Source: Balaenoptera acutorostrata
Taxonomy: Eukaryota > Chordata > Mammalia > Artiodactyla > Balaenopteridae
Assembly: GCF_949987535.1 (NCBI RefSeq)
Contig: NC_080079.1
Coordinates: 58,769,613-58,833,612, forward strand
Direction of reading: 5' to 3'
Length of the DNA stretch: 64,000 bases
Positions 12,966 to 31,342 of the stretch are shown piece by piece; positions within the stretch are counted from its first letter, which is position 1, and every line of letters begins with the position of its first letter. Under the pieces are notes generated by a model that saw only the letters and a list, made by a program, of their open reading frames with translations, was not told where the DNA came from and did no database searches. The position numbers were made by a program, and so were the translations under genes.

Positions 12966-13205
12966 GCATGGAGCACGGGAATCCTTGGGCTCTGAAGCCA
13001 GACTGTCTGGCTGGAGCCCCCAGATCTGCCACTTACCAACTGCGGTGTTGGAGGAAGTTATTTGACTGCTCTGAATCTTATTTTCTTCATCTACAAAATG
13101 GTAATATTAGCAGTTCCTGTGCTTACAGGGTTGTTATGAGGAATAAATGAGGTGGCCCGTGAAAAATCCCTTAGCGCAGCTTTGGCACGTAATAAGAAGG
13201 AATAT
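12966..13205 (+). repeat. MIR SINE, nearly full length
   Basis: Runs from GGGCTCTGAAGCCAGACTGT through ATCTGCCACTTACCAACTGC, CTTCATCTACAAAATGG and GGGTTGTTATGAGGAATAAA to GGCACGTAATAAG. A second MIR follows directly. Confidence 0.75.
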
Positions 13206-13214
13206 GCCATGGTG

Positions 13215-13425
13215 ACTTAGAGGAGGCTCTGAAGCCAGTTTACCTGGGCTGAGATCCAGATCTGCTCATTCCTAAATGTATGCGCTGGGTCAAGTTGCTT
13301 AACTCTGCTGTGCTTCAATTTCCTCATCTGTAACACAGCAGTGTCTACATAGGATGGCTGTATGAACTAAAGTTAAAACATGCGCAGATTTTAGTACATG
13401 CTGAGCACTCAGTAGATGTTGGATT
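13215..13425 (+). repeat. Second tandem MIR SINE
   Basis: Same block order as the preceding MIR: GGCTCTGAAGCCAGTTTACC, TCAATTTCCTCATCTGTAAC, and GAGCACTCAGTAGATGTTGG at the 3' end. The two copies are diverged from each other, so they look like separate insertions rather than a duplication. Confidence 0.7.
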
Positions 13426-14494
13426 TTACTATTTTTTGCTTAAGGTTCTACTTAAGCCTGACTTCTTCATTCTCAAAATTACCTTAGTCAATCTAGATCC
13501 AGAACGTTCTTGCCTTTGCTTTGAGTTCCACAAAGACCATGACACTGAGTCTTTCTCATTTTCGAACGCACTCACAACTACATTACCCTGGAACCCTTTT
13601 CTAGGCATGCCCTCTGGTAGATCTTATCTGAGTCACAGCCTCTCTTTGCTTGTAACCACAGGTGCTTCTTGGGTGCTATGTCTGTATGCATGCATGCAGC
13701 AGGTACCCAAAACAATTACTTTAAAAAATGAAACCTTAGTGATCTTCTTATTCCCGAGCCTCTTCTCCTTGAACTTCTTAGGAATAGGTCAAGTGTTTGT
13801 GTTAAATTCTTTCATGTGAAGCCATCCAAACTGAAATGCCCTTGTCAAATTTAACTATAGGTCACTTAACCTTCCAGTAACTTCCCTGACACAGGCCAAG
13901 TGCTGCCTGCCATTGGATAACCAATCATAAAAAAGAAAATCAGATACTACAGATTTTGTTCAGCTGAACCCAACAGTGGTGATGGTTGAGAGCACAAATT
14001 CTGGAAAAGAATATAGAGAGCAGTGAAAACCGTTTCAAAAGCCCGAGAAACAAAAGAAGAAAGATTATGTCCTTAAATAATTAAAGGAAGTGGGAAATTA
14101 GGTCTAGAAAACAGAAGACTCCAGAGAGTCTGCAGTTGCTATAAGGCATTAAGAACCTTTCTTTCATGAAGACTGGATGCCAGTTTTTCAACATACCTAA
14201 AGAAAATCCTAGCTATCCAATATCCAAAATACTCCATCCTTGAATATTTTAGGCTATATTTTTATCACTGGATTGACCTGATTATTTCTACCAAAATATA
14301 TCCATACTGCTATTGCCTTCCCATTAATTTTCCAGGATTTTTCTCTATGTGAAAATTCTTTTTAAAAACTCTACCAAAAGCTACCTCAGGTCTTTATCCA
14401 TAGGGAAGGGGGAGGCAGTGGATGCTATTCCTAGCCAGAATATTTATTGTGTACTGAGTAAAATATTAACGTTGGTAGTCAACATTTTAAAGTA

Positions 14495-14720
14495 TTTTTT
14501 CTTCATACCAGGCATTGTACTAAATGTTTTAAATATACGATTTCATTTTATTCTCACAACTGCCCTGTATAGTGGGTAATTCCAGCTTACAGACAAAGAA
14601 ACAGAGGTTTGGAGAGTCTGTGCTATGCTCATGGTTGTGTGGCTTATAAGTAGATGAGCCAGAATTTAAACCTAAGACATCTGACTCCAAAGCACATGCT
14701 CTTAGCTGTTCCACTCCGTT
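14495..14720 (+). repeat. Ancient MIR/L2-type repeat
   Basis: Contains CCAGGCATTGTACTAAATG, ACGATTTCATTTTATTCTCA and GACAAAGAAACAGAGG, then GATGAGCCAGAATTTAAACC, in the usual order for this old class. The short open frames here are repeat-derived. Confidence 0.5.
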
Positions 14721-17364
14721 TCTTCTCTGTGGGCCAGGCATTTTGTAGACAACCTGGGATGTTTAAAGAAATAAAAAACCCAGTCTTTGACCTAAAGTTC
14801 TCCTGCAGCATATGGAGTGAGCATGCTTGGCAAGGGGCGATGTTGGGCCCATTTCTGCCTGATGCCAAAGGAATAGAACAAGTAAAGCAAACCCATCCTA
14901 TCTGCCCCTGAAGATTGAAATGGGGAGGGGTTTTCAGTGTAAGGCGTTCAGGCAGTCTTTAAAGTTATCTTTAGCCCAAAACTTGCCTCCCCATGTCCAT
15001 GCTCAACAGAGAGGAAAGGGAATACATCTAAAGAACCAGGAGGCCATCTTGGTAAGAGCTTGGGTTGTAGTTAATTAAACTTGAATCTTTTCCTGATTGA
15101 GAACTTCTGATTCCATCTCTCCAATGCCAACATTCTTCATCATCTCTTCTGGCAAAATAAGTGGTTGTTTCTAAAATTAGCTTCCCGAGTGTTAGTTCAA
15201 CTAACGGAAGGAGCGTTTCCCAGTTTCACTATCCTCTAGCTGTAGATCAGGGTCCCTGGAGGATATTCCATGTGCCAGCGCTTTCACATGCAGAACTGAA
15301 GCGCTGCTTTATGTAGTGGGACTTACAATTCAACCAAAGATGTACCCACTGCAGCTAACAAAGGGATGGGGAACAAGACCATCAGGGACCCGGGTACCAT
15401 TTAGACCTGCCCCTTTATTAACGGCTGCTATGGTGAATGGGGTAGATGCCATCAAATGGCAGCAAAGGCCGGATTGCCTCTTCTCTTCGGAAGGAAGGTG
15501 CCTGATTTTCTGTTCTTTCCAAGGCCACTTCGGGAATCTGGGTCTGCTCTGCCATTTCAAGCCACAAGTTTCCCATTATAGGATCTCTAAGCATGAAACG
15601 ATGCTAATCAGTTCTGTTCCTCTTTAATAACACAACTCTTCAGGAAGGGCAAAAAAAAGATAAAATCTATTTCTGTTATCTTTGCCTTTGCTTATAAAAA
15701 TGTGTGGCTATAAAAGTAGCAAAATAAAAAGTGACATTATCATTGCTGAAGTTTTCTTTCCAACACAATCTCCCCGTTCTTGGGGTCCTGTGTAGGAGAG
15801 AGAAAGGCGTTTAACGGAGAGATGTCTTTGGACATCCACCATAGTTTGTCAGTTGCAGATGCTAATGGAACCAGGATTGGCGACTGAAGGGGAAAATGGA
15901 ATATGAAAGCAAAATGAAAGAGGCCTATGAGGCAAGCATGTCATTTCTAAATGAAGGTTTCATGCAAAGGAATTGAGCCTTTTCACAGCTGAAAATGGAA
16001 TCTTTAAATAAGATAAAATAAAAGGATGCTTTGGTTTGTTGCCGGTTCTGTAATGAAATACAGTTTTCCTAATACCGTGTGACCTGCATTTTTACCTGTT
16101 TAATGGGCGCTAGTCCTTGACGTACAAACCCGTATTTTCTCAAGTCAGCATTTGATGATGGATGTCAAAATACAGGCCATGTATTATGCATATAGCATTA
16201 CCGATTTAAGGTGTTTACTTGTCAAGTTGAAGAAATTCAAAAACGTCACATCCACTGAATCTGCACAGCTGTCACTTGCAGTTTTTCATGCTTTTGAATG
16301 AAACTTCTGATGAAAACAGTTTAGTTTTCCCCCTTCACTATTCTAGGGGAAGAAAACAGCAAGCATTTCAATTGCGTGTTCTTGGTTACATGGTTGGCTG
16401 AAAAACACACATTCCAAAGTTTAGAATGATGGACACTATACTGTCACTCAAAGTTACTTACCCTGTGCACAGGGTATCAGTATAAAGAATAAAATTAAGT
16501 GCAATCAGGGAGTGAATGGTAAATAAAACTTTTTTTTTCTTTCTGAAAATATGACACTCCGATGAAATTTATACACAGGAGAGCAGAAAACAGGAAAACT
16601 CGTTTATATTCTTCTGGCATTTCATGCATGATGTACTTCCAAAGCAACAGGCAATTATGAACACCTGTCATTTCATTCCTGGTAGATAAAGATTCACACA
16701 TACCTTCATGCCAGAAACAACCCAGTCTTGTCGCATTACCAGAGAGAGTCACTAATCTGGTCACACAATCTTCGGAAATTTGTTCTTGGAAACTTCGCAA
16801 GTGACTGTGTCTGTAATTCCCTAATCCATTGATAAGCCCAGGTAGCCATCCACCACGGGCAAAGAGGAGAAAATAAAGAGAACGTGAACTTCTGTCTGCC
16901 TGTTTTATAAGGTGGGGAAGGCAGTCGGGCATGGCGACCAGTGTGGAGCTGGCGGTGCCACTTGCCACGTGGCAAAATTAATTTTCACCAAAAGAATGTA
17001 TGAAGAAAATAAATGTATCATGTTTATACGGCTATGTACCTCCTTAAAGAGGCAGCCATTTGGCCTAGCTGGGATGCTTTCTCACCCTCCCTAAACTTGA
17101 AAATATGGTTGGGCCAAGCTCATTCTAATATGTATTGAGATTTGGGTCTGAGACCCAAAGAAGCCCACACTGCAAAAGTCAGCACCAAGTAGGCTACTCT
17201 CCAGTTTACTGTGCCCACATCTACCTTATGGAGTCTGAGTCAAGCACACTGGGAAGTTCAAGGGTCCACTATAAGCAGGTGGCATATGCAGCAGTTAGGA
17301 TGATTTCAGCTGCAAGTAAAGAAAACTCCTCAGTTTGGCTTAAACAAAAGGGGGGAAAATAAAT

Positions 17365-17590
17365 ACACACACACACACACACATACACACACACACATAT
17401 ATATATAAATATATAGTACATATATTGTATGTATATATACATAAATATTTAATACATAGTACAAAATACATAAATATACATAAACATAGACATTATACGT
17501 AATCTCATTATTATGTGTATAATATATATAAAAGCTCGTTACTACATTTTATATTATAATCTCACTTATAAATGTATAAAATCTCATGTA
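17365..17590. repeat. (CA)n microsatellite grading into AT-rich tract
   Basis: A run of AC dinucleotides from 17365 to about 17397 passes into ATATAT and ACATATA-rich sequence to about 17590. Nothing else is visible in this stretch. Confidence 0.9.
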
Positions 17591-17934
17591 GTAAGAAATC
17601 CTGAGATCAATTGGTTTTGATTCTAGGGCTGGTTAATTCAGGAACTAAGGACAGTTCTTCCTATCATTCAGTCTTTTTATCATTCACTTCAGCCAATTCA
17701 TTAAGTTGGCTTTGTCCTCAGCTGGCGCCCATCCTAGTTACAAGACGGCTGCTACAGTTCCAGGTACTACAGACACAAAAGCAACGTCCAGTGGATCAAA
17801 AGAGAATCTCTTCCCATGTGATATTTTTTAAGAGCAAGGAAACATCTCCTGAAGCCCCCAGGCCGATTTCCTCCCACTTCCCCTTGGCCAGAACCCTGTC
17901 AAAGGCCCAGGTTTAAGTCCCTCACTGGCAAGAG

Positions 17935-18330
17935 AATAAGTAATCAATTGGTTTAAGATAGCAGTCAGGATAGGTTAGGTTATGCTGTGGTAACAAAAAC
18001 AACACAAACAACAACAAAACAAGTCTCAGTGGCTTAAAGCAACAGAGATTGATTTTTCACTCAGAATGCTTTGTGTGTCTGGGCTGCTGTCCAGGGCTGC
18101 TGCCCAGCCTTCATCTCCATAGTAACCTGTGTTCCCACTGTTGCCACAGCCTGGGAAGAGAGATGGCAAGTCAAATACTTGTACCAGAAGTGATGATATG
18201 CGTTGTTCTGTTTGCTTTTCATGGGCCAGGGCATTTCCTATGTCACGTGGTCATATCTAACTTCAAGGAGGCACAGAGGTACAATCCTCATGTGTGCCTG
18301 AAGGGGGAAGGGAACAAAAATCTGTGAGCA
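17935..18330. repeat. Probable ancient interspersed repeat, unclassified
   Basis: The words GGTTAGGTTATGCTGTGGTA and TCTCAGTGGCTTAAAGCAAC recur widely in mammalian genomes as part of an old interspersed element, but I cannot assign the family with confidence. A 92-codon frame across it is not a gene. Confidence 0.35.
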
Positions 18331-18499
18331 AGATCAATAATTGGTGGAAAGACTGGTTTTTAGGGAACTGTCAAAGTGAGTTAGAATTTTTTATAATGGT
18401 TTGGTCTCCTGCTTTGTTCTTCTGAAAACAACTCATCAGAGTTTATCCTGGGAATAGGATATTTATTTAATAAATAGGATATTTATTTTTGACTTGTAA

Positions 18500-19488
<989 letters not shown>

Positions 19489-19569
19489 CTAAACCTGGCA
19501 AGTTGCCTTTGGTATCAGTCAATCAGGAAAAAAACAGTGGGACGCACATTCTAATGATAACTGAACTGG
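19489..19569 (+). CDS. KCNMA1: KCNMA1 alternative exon B (AKPGKLPLVSV type)
   Basis: Encodes 27 residues starting AKPGKLPLVSVNQEKNS and ending HILMITEL. It is 81 nt, preceded by CCCATTAG and followed by GTAAGAAG. It matches a known alternative Slo1 exon used in place of the GFTPPG exon. Its C-terminal half (GTHILMITEL) aligns with [10 protein letters not shown] of exon A, while the N-terminal parts differ in length and sequence. Either choice joins to the next exon, giving TEL-V-NDTN. It would change the loop just before the calcium bowl in RCK2 and remove the Ser-rich SSPDNS segment, which could alter phosphorylation; that last point is inference. Confidence 0.93.
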
Positions 19570-23692
<4,123 letters not shown>

Positions 23693-25580
23693 TGAGGGGC
23701 ATGGGCTGGAGCTTGAACTACCCTGGAGAGCCGAACCACACCAAGCTTGCCGTCTGGAAGGGGATCCTGATATTAATTAAATTAGCACACAGATAACCGT
23801 CTGATTATAAATTCTTGAAAGTGCAAGGAAGGCTATGAGTAAATATAGGTAAGCACTTGATGTGGTCTCGGGATCGGAGAAAGATTTCTCCAAAGAAAGA
23901 ATATATATTTTATGTCAAGATCTGAGCAATAAAGATGGGAGATTTTATGGGGAAGAGAATCCCCCAAAGAAGGACAGCAAAGGTAAAGGCCTGGTGGGAA
24001 GAAGGGGTACCTGACAGGCTCAAAGAAGGCAAAGAAAGCCTGGGTCGCTGGACCTCAGTGAGAGAGGAGAAGGGGAGGACAAGGCAGAGTTGGACCCACA
24101 GGACCTCGAAACCCATTTTCATGTTTTTGGTCTTTCTCTTAAGAGCAGTGAGGAGGCGTTGAAGGGTTTTAAGTTGGCAAGTGATGTGATCAGGTTTATG
24201 TTTTGAGGGCATTGCCTGGGCGGGTATGTGGAGGATGGCTCAGGAGGCAAGATGGCAGCGGGAAGTCTGAGTAAGGGGCTCTCGTAGCATGGAGTAGGGT
24301 AGAGCCCTCGGGGCTGGAGGAAGGTGGATGGGTTTGAGTGGTGTTTGTCAGTAAAATCGAGAGGACTTGGGAATAGATTGAATATGAGCAAAGGCGGAAG
24401 AGGACATAGTGTCAAAGGTGTCTCCTAGGTCACTGCCAGTCACCGAGACTCAGTCCTGGGAGAGGCGTGGGTGTGAGGCAAGGCCTGGCCTGTTCTCTGC
24501 CCCAGTGAAGGGGCAGAGTGGTGGCAGAAAGAGGAGGGCGGGCTGGCCCAGGGATCCAAAGCATCTTCAGTTTCTTTTATAATTTGATATGCATCAAACA
24601 ATCAAGGCATTTGTGTTTTCACTTGTGAGACCAAAATCAAATGACAATTAAAAAGTAGGTCCCGTCTTAAAGAAGCCATCTTGAGCTACAAATGGCAAAG
24701 CAGACTAGAATGGAGATTATGAAGTGTTCCCACTGAGTGGCTTTATCTATTATATAGAAAAGTCTTTTTATTGGGGAATTCTCAACTTCACTCTTTTTAT
24801 AAATACAGACATAGGCTGGATAAAAACTGACCTTTGGAGAAACCACAAAAATAGAGTTCTATTGAATCCATTAAAACCATAAACATAGCCCAGAGAGTTT
24901 TTATACACATATATTTCTTCAAATGCTTAAGAAGCCTATTCTCAAAAAAAAAAGAAAAGAAAAAGAAGGCTATTCTCCTGCATGTGTTAAACAACTGATA
25001 TGCTAATTATGCATTATTCTCATCTATTCATTAAAGCTAATCCCAGAAGGACCTCTATTTGAGGAAAGAGAAAACATAAAGCTTTTTAAGACTAATTTAG
25101 GTTATTCTATATTCCTGAATGTGGTCCAACTACAAGCATATCTTAGTGAAAAATCAGAATTATAGATCTAAAAATAAATATGAAACAACATTCATCTGAA
25201 TTAAGGTTGACTGGGCTTCATGCCATCCCACTGCTTGCCAAGCCAAGGAGGAGAGAAAGCAGCCCTTACTGAAGGCCGTCTTGCTTTCCCAGGGCTCACG
25301 ACCCTTCTGATGGTCTGAGGATACTGAGCCTCACCTTTCTACCTGCCAGTGATGTTGGGCTTAGTTTGGGCAAACTCCCTAAGCAGGCCAGAGGGCGTAA
25401 TGGAAGCAACAGGAGGTGCTTATTCCAGTGTGTATTCTCTGTAATAGTCCTCGCAGTCTCCAGGTCCACTTTCAAACAGATTTCTGTAATTCATCTCCTC
25501 AGAAGTTTCATTTTATTTCTGGTCCTAATCAGAGAGATTTCAGAAGACTGTTCTCACTAAAAGATGATGAAACAGTTTAT

Positions 25581-25884
25581 AGTAGATTTTTTTTTAAATT
25601 TATTTTTGGCTGTGTTGGGTCTTCATTTCTGTGTGAGGGCTTTCTCTAGTTGCGGCAAGCGGGGGCCACTCTTCATCGCGGTGCGCGGGCCTCTCACTAT
25701 CGCGGCCTCTCTTGTTGCAGCACACAGCTCCAGACGCGCAGGCTCAGTAGTTGTGGCTCACGGGCCCAGTTGCTCCGCGGCATGTGGGATCTTCCCAGAC
25801 CGGGGCTCAAACCCGTGTCCCCTGCATCGGCAGGCAGACTCTCAACCACTGCGCCACCAGGGAAGCCCTACAGTAGATTTTTTT
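25581..25884 (-). mobile_element. CHR-type SINE with 13-bp target-site duplication
   Basis: Body about 25595-25868, minus orientation. The flanking repeat AGTAGATTTTTTT occurs at 25581-25593 and 25872-25884 and abuts the tail directly, so unlike the copies at 1.4 and 57.1 kb there is no transduced DNA. It lacks the 24-bp internal duplication. Frames across it are SINE-derived, not genes. Confidence 0.9.
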
Positions 25885-27429
25885 CAGAACTCTAAAATAC
25901 TCGATCCAAATTTTTAAAAATCCAAACTTACAAAATTGTTTCCACAGATCAGACATGCTGTATATTCCAGGTGGGGCCAGCTACATAATTTGAGAGCCTA
26001 CTTTTTCATAAGTTACTAAGAATTTCAAAATGGTGACAGCAGAGCATTGAACCAAATGAGGGACTCTTCTGAGCGTGGGCCCTGGGTGACAACGCAGGCC
26101 ACACACCCATGAAGCCAGCCCTGGTTCCAAGGAACAAAACTGTTTTTAAGCACCAAAGCACTTCACCTCTGCACAGTCCAGGGGGCACAGTGTGGCCGTC
26201 GGGTGGGAGTGAGTGGTACATCTAGATTTGAGTCGCACCGTTCTCTCTGCAACATCACTGTAGAGGGAAACTCAGCCGAGAAATCAAAGTGGATTGGTTT
26301 GACATTTTTTTTTTAAATCTGTCTCTCATCTCCTTTGAAATGCAAACTAAAATGTTTGGGAGAAGGTGGCTAAGGCGTGTATGAATACAGCAGTCTGCTA
26401 GCAAAGCAGCACTTCTCAATTCCAGCCTGGGAAAAAGCGGTGTCAGGAATCTAGTAACCGTCATTGTCATGATCAGCGGCAGCAGCATTTATTGAGGGCC
26501 CAGAACTGTACAAAGCGCTTCATTATTATTATCGCAGACGATACTATTTTGGACAATAATGTGAATAAACCTGCTTTAAGTGTTGAAGCAAGACCTATTT
26601 AACTGATCCACTGTTGTGACTTCTCAAATCATTACTCAAAATGCCTCTCCACTTGTTCCAGGCCTTGTTTTCATTGTCTAGGATAAACACGTTCCACAGT
26701 GAGGTCTCAAATTGGGTCTGGTTCAACAGACGCAATTGGATCTAGACCTTCTGATTACTTGCGATTTCTTGGCATTCCACCCCAACCCTAATTTATGAAA
26801 AATATAGGAGATTATCTGGTACCAAGGCAGTAAGTAGAAGGAACTAAAAGCGTTGGCAGGAATATAAATTGAGAAAGTGAGACTCCAAACAGCAGGAGCT
26901 GGAGGTAAGCCTCCATCTCAGGCATTCGCTTACAAGCAATATCGCTACATCCACACGCACATCTCTTTAGATGTCTATGATCTCCTTTTCCTAGCGCTCC
27001 TCCCCAAATTGCCATTTAATCATGTGTCTAAACACTCTCTGAATATTGTCCTTCATAACTCAACTCCTGCTGCTTACTGCTTCATTTGTGAAAAAGAATA
27101 ATGTTTCGATTCATCACATGCATTCCTAGAACAGCTAGGGATGTTACAGACATGGCCTCCTGGCTTTTTCCTGCAAATCAACAGCAGAAACACATGATGA
27201 GAGGGAATAATTATGCTTATGGGTATATGCCTCTAAGAAGAAGAACACAAGAAATGTATTTTTCAGAATGATCCAACTTGATGCTCATACACACATGAAA
27301 AAGATGAAAGGAAGCCTCTTGGTAAAACTGGCACATGAGTATGTAGATTTCTTTTCCACACAGCACCCACTTTCCCCTACCCTCACCCCGTTTGAGTTCT
27401 ACCTGGACCCTCCCTAGAAAGAAAACAAT

Positions 27430-27645
27430 TAGTCAGGGACTCAAGAGCCAGACTGCTTGCATGTGGATCCCAGCACTGCCACTTACTGGTTGTATAACCT
27501 TAACCTCTTTGTGCCTTAGTTTTCTCATCTTTAAAATGGGAATAATAGTAGTACCTACCTCATAGGACTGTTGAGATGATTGAATGAGTGATTAGTGCAG
27601 TGCTTAGCACATGGCAAGCTCTATATGCATTTACTGTTATTAATC
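27430..27645 (+). repeat. MIR SINE, nearly full length
   Basis: Shows CAAGAGCCAGACTGCTTGCA, CACTGCCACTTACTGGTTGT, AGTTTTCTCATCTTTAAAAT, GTACCTACCTCATAGGACTG and GCTTAGCACATGGCAAGCTC in MIR order. Confidence 0.8.
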
Positions 27646-27775
27646 AATACATTATTGGGCACTTACTAAATGCCAGGCACTATTACTCATGCTGGGCATC
27701 CAGCAGTGAAGAAGAAAGATAAAGACCCTGCCCTCGTGTGGTTTGAACTGTCATTCTAGTGGGCAGTCACTACAT
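27646..27775 (+). repeat. L2-type 3' fragment
   Basis: The order GGGCACTTACTAAATGCCAG, GCTGGGCATCCAGCAGTGAA, GACCCTGCCCTCGTGTGG and CATTCTAGTGGGCAG is typical of the 3' end of L2-type LINEs. Confidence 0.5.
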
Positions 27776-28148
27776 AAGTGACAGTAACTATGTCAGTGGG
27801 TACCTGAATAATATCAGATAAGGATAACTAATTTGAAGAACATAAAATAGTTTGAGTGGGTGTGGAGACCTATTTTAGCCACAGTGGTCAGAGTAAAGCT
27901 GTCTTAGAAGATAACTTGGAAGCTGACACTGAAAATCAGAAGAGAGCAGCTGGGGGTGAGGGTAACTAGCTTTCCAAGGCAGAGAGCTGGCCTCTCTTCC
28001 AGAAATAACTGAACTTATGTTGGTAAGACTGGAGAATAGGACCATCTGGAAGATGAACCACATGATTTACTCTCTTAACTGTACTCACATGAAGGGCTGA
28101 ACCCTTGAGGTGCGTTACCGAGAAGGCTGAGTTCTCAGGCAGCTCCGT

Positions 28149-28252
28149 GCCATGTGACGTCAGTTACATCAACAAATTCTTCCTCTGTGGCTCTACTCCT
28201 GCCATGTGACGTCAGTTACATCAACAAATTCTTCCTCTGTGGCTCTACTCCT
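28149..28252. repeat. Perfect 52-bp tandem duplication, each unit with a CRE palindrome
   Basis: Unit 1 (28149-28200) and unit 2 (28201-28252) are identical and start GCCATGTGACGTCAGTTACA. Each holds one TGACGTCA, the full CREB/ATF site, at 28155-28162 and 28207-28214. Perfect identity implies a recent event or a sequence-assembly artefact. Confidence 0.97.
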
Positions 28253-28984
28253 TACACTCCACTCAAGAGCCACCATTTAGGCAGTGTAGCTCACAAAGGG
28301 ACAGACAGTCCATGGTCCACCGTGCAGCAGATGATCTAGCACCGCTGTCAGCATGGCAAATGGACTCAGAACATGCCACTGCTGTCACATCAGGCCAGGC
28401 AGGCCCGGGATGGAAAAGAAAATCAAATAGTTCTCATCCCTCATGAAAGAAAAATACTAAAAATAAAAGTCTACACCATGAAAACTAGCAAATATAAAAA
28501 ATGGCAGCTATGACATGGAAAATGACAATTTTAGAGCAATTAGAAACGAAAGGCAAAGTGCCATTAAAGTTAAGGCAATGTTATTAAAAGATGTGTTAAT
28601 TTTCAGTTAAATTTTCGATGAAAGACCAATTAGTTTAAAAGGCTTGACAGCATTAACTGTGAAACATAAGCTCTGGTAATTATACTTCAAAAAAATGAAA
28701 AAAGGAAGATGCTCCAGCGTGTTGGAGACCCAGGCACAGAGGGGCCTCCGTGGGCAGGCTAGATGGCGCTGCGGGCTCAGATTTCCCTGGTGTAATCTGC
28801 TGGTCCTTTCCCCAGCATTTCTGGGTTTCCTCAATGTCTGATATTCTGTCTACTTACAGAATCTGAGAATCCCCAAAGTTTAGAGGCTAAGGGGTCACAC
28901 ATGTGATCTGGGCCAGCTCTCTGATATTAGAGCTGAGAACGCAGAGGCACAGGGAGAAAGGGATTTTCTAAATTGGTTGCACTG

Positions 28985-29215
28985 TTAGCTGGTTGTTCTT
29001 TTTATAAACAATGCTTTATTGAGTATTTGTTGTGCATTAGAATTACACAAACTATCTTATTTAACACTATCCTGTAATCTGGGTTTTGTTTTAATCCCTG
29101 TTATATGGATGAGGAGTCCGAGACCTAGAAAAGTTGGGCAACTTTCCTATTGTCATAGCTATTGAAAGGCAAAGCAGGGATTTTAAACTACAGCAGCTGA
29201 ATTCTGAAGTCTATA
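28985..29215 (+). repeat. Ancient MIR/L2-type repeat
   Basis: Contains GCTTTATTGAGTATTTGTTG, ACTATCTTATTTAACACTAT and GATGAGGAGTCCGAGACC, then a decayed end. Subfamily uncertain. Confidence 0.45.
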
Positions 29216-31342
29216 CATAGATCCAGGGGTGCCATGTTGCCATACTTAGATGATAGGCTGCCCTGACCAGATGTGGAACCCTGACCTTAGCACTGGGAAG
29301 AGGGACTCCCATATTCCTTAGACTACACAGGTCTCTGGATCCCAGGCACTGAGCAGGACCCTGGAGAACTCCGTTCTCTTAAACTCCCCAACAAATATGT
29401 GACACAGGAACAGCCATTGCAAAGGCCTCTAGCCAAAGCATCCCTGAAGACTAGTCCTGCCAGGGTTGGAGGTTCTATGTGAGACTCCCTCACAAGGCTT
29501 CTAGCACAGGCATAGTGAACATGGGCTATGGTAGGACGCAGAAAAGACTAGCAGTACAAAAGCGTAGGAGGCAAAGGATCACACCTACGTATTACAGAAT
29601 TCTGTGTTTCTTCAATCTAGTGTTTCCGTTAACCCAGAAAAGAATTGTGCCTTCTGGGTCAGGTGAGTTGTAGAGAGGTTTATTCTAGCTGCCACATCCT
29701 GCACAGGAATAGTCTTTGATGATTGGCATTTGAAGTCCTAGCACCTGGTTTGCCTCCATGATGCTGAAACAGTCACTTCCTAGGCAGAAAGCGCTAGATG
29801 TGATATTTAATTGCAGACTGCTCTGTATTCTGTGAGTGGTACCCTGGCCCCATAATGAAATGTGTGCCCTCCAAAATGGCTGACTGGACATCCTTTTTCA
29901 GGGGAAGCATTGTCTTTCCACTGAGTTGCTCAGATCACAAAGAGACCTTGAAACATGCTCGGAGCATACCCATATGCAGTGCTCAAAGTACTTCCCTGCA
30001 GCTGAATATTGGGGCATCAAAATGGGAGCAAGAGTGCTCTGCTAACAGACATCATTATTCTCTGCCACAGCAGGTACTGTGGCCCAAAGCACTGCTCCTT
30101 GATGCCTGCATGAAAAAAGAGAAAGGAGAGAGATCTGGGATATAGTCCCAGCTCAGGGGGCAGAGAATTGTGTTCAGTGTCATGAGTGGTTCCAGAATTT
30201 TTCAGGGACCTGTAAAATGCTCTGACCCACCCTGCAATTATACCCCTTGGTGAGCAATTTTGAAAGTGACACACTCTTGGAGTAGCGTACAATTTCAGTC
30301 CAAACCAAGATCCAGGGATTAGTAGGTGCTCAATAAATGTCAGCGACTGATTGATCGAAAAGATTATGCTGTTTCAGTGTAACTGATTTCAACACAGAAG
30401 GGGAAACATGTTAAGGTCAAATCCTAAAGATTTGACGAAACAGTAGCCTTTCATGATGACCTTCCTGACTTACCGTTGCAGAGCAGAACTTAGAGTGTTC
30501 TTTGTTTAAGAACCATTGACTGTGTTTTCCTTAGACAATGTATTCATGTTCAGTTGGAAAATTTTGAAAGCTCAGATATATATAAAGAAGAAAATTTAAA
30601 CAAACCATATTCCCAGCACCCAAAGATCAGCATGGTTAGTATTTTGGTATATTTCCTTCCAGATGGGTAGATAAATATGGAATCACCCAGTTTTATATCT
30701 TGGTTTTTTTTCTTTTCAGAGTTAGTATTTTTCTCAGAATATTTAATCATGTCATATTCTTGGGTATCACTGCAAGACCTCCATAGGACTTCCTGAGACT
30801 CAGACATATGGTTGTTCCAGAATCTATTTAAACATTATCTATTGTGGGGCATTTCAGTTTTTAATTTTTTTATTATAACAATAATTAACCCTGTGATAAG
30901 TATTACTGTACGTAAATCTTTGAGCAAGAAGCAACTTATTATCTTGAGGTAAACTTACCGGGCTTTTAACAAATGTGAACATGTTTAAAGCTCTTGGTAG
31001 ACATTGCCAGATTATCCCCCAGAAACAATTGTACCAGTTGCACTACCATCACTGGTGTGTAAATGCCATCTCTTGCACTTTAGCGGGCACTGATAATCAT
31101 TTTCCTTAGGGGGCCCTTTAATTGTGTTTATGGTAGTTCTGAAGTACACATAATTTTAATTTGTGTGTATAACCATGTAAATGCATATTTTCTTTTGTGA
31201 ATTCTTCTATAGTTTTTATGCCTAAAAAGTGCTTGCTGAACAAGAGAACTCATCAGGCATCCTGAGATTGGTTAAATATTCAGCTATATTTTCATCAGGT
31301 TGTCTGTGGCTATATTTTTTGCCTTTAACTATTTTATAGCAT

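Noticed and set aside
12966..13425. Tandem duplication of MIR
   Set aside because: The two copies are too diverged from each other and both have typical MIR ends, so they are independent insertions.
16495..16968. 157-codon minus-strand open frame
   Set aside because: No similarity to a known family that I can recognise, and it lies deep in the intron. Likely chance.
25564..25917. 117-codon plus-strand frame
   Set aside because: Antisense CHR SINE. The same peptide pattern recurs at the other SINE copies.
28149..28252. CRISPR-like or phage-like repeat array
   Set aside because: Only two units with no spacers, in a mammalian intron. It is a simple tandem duplication.
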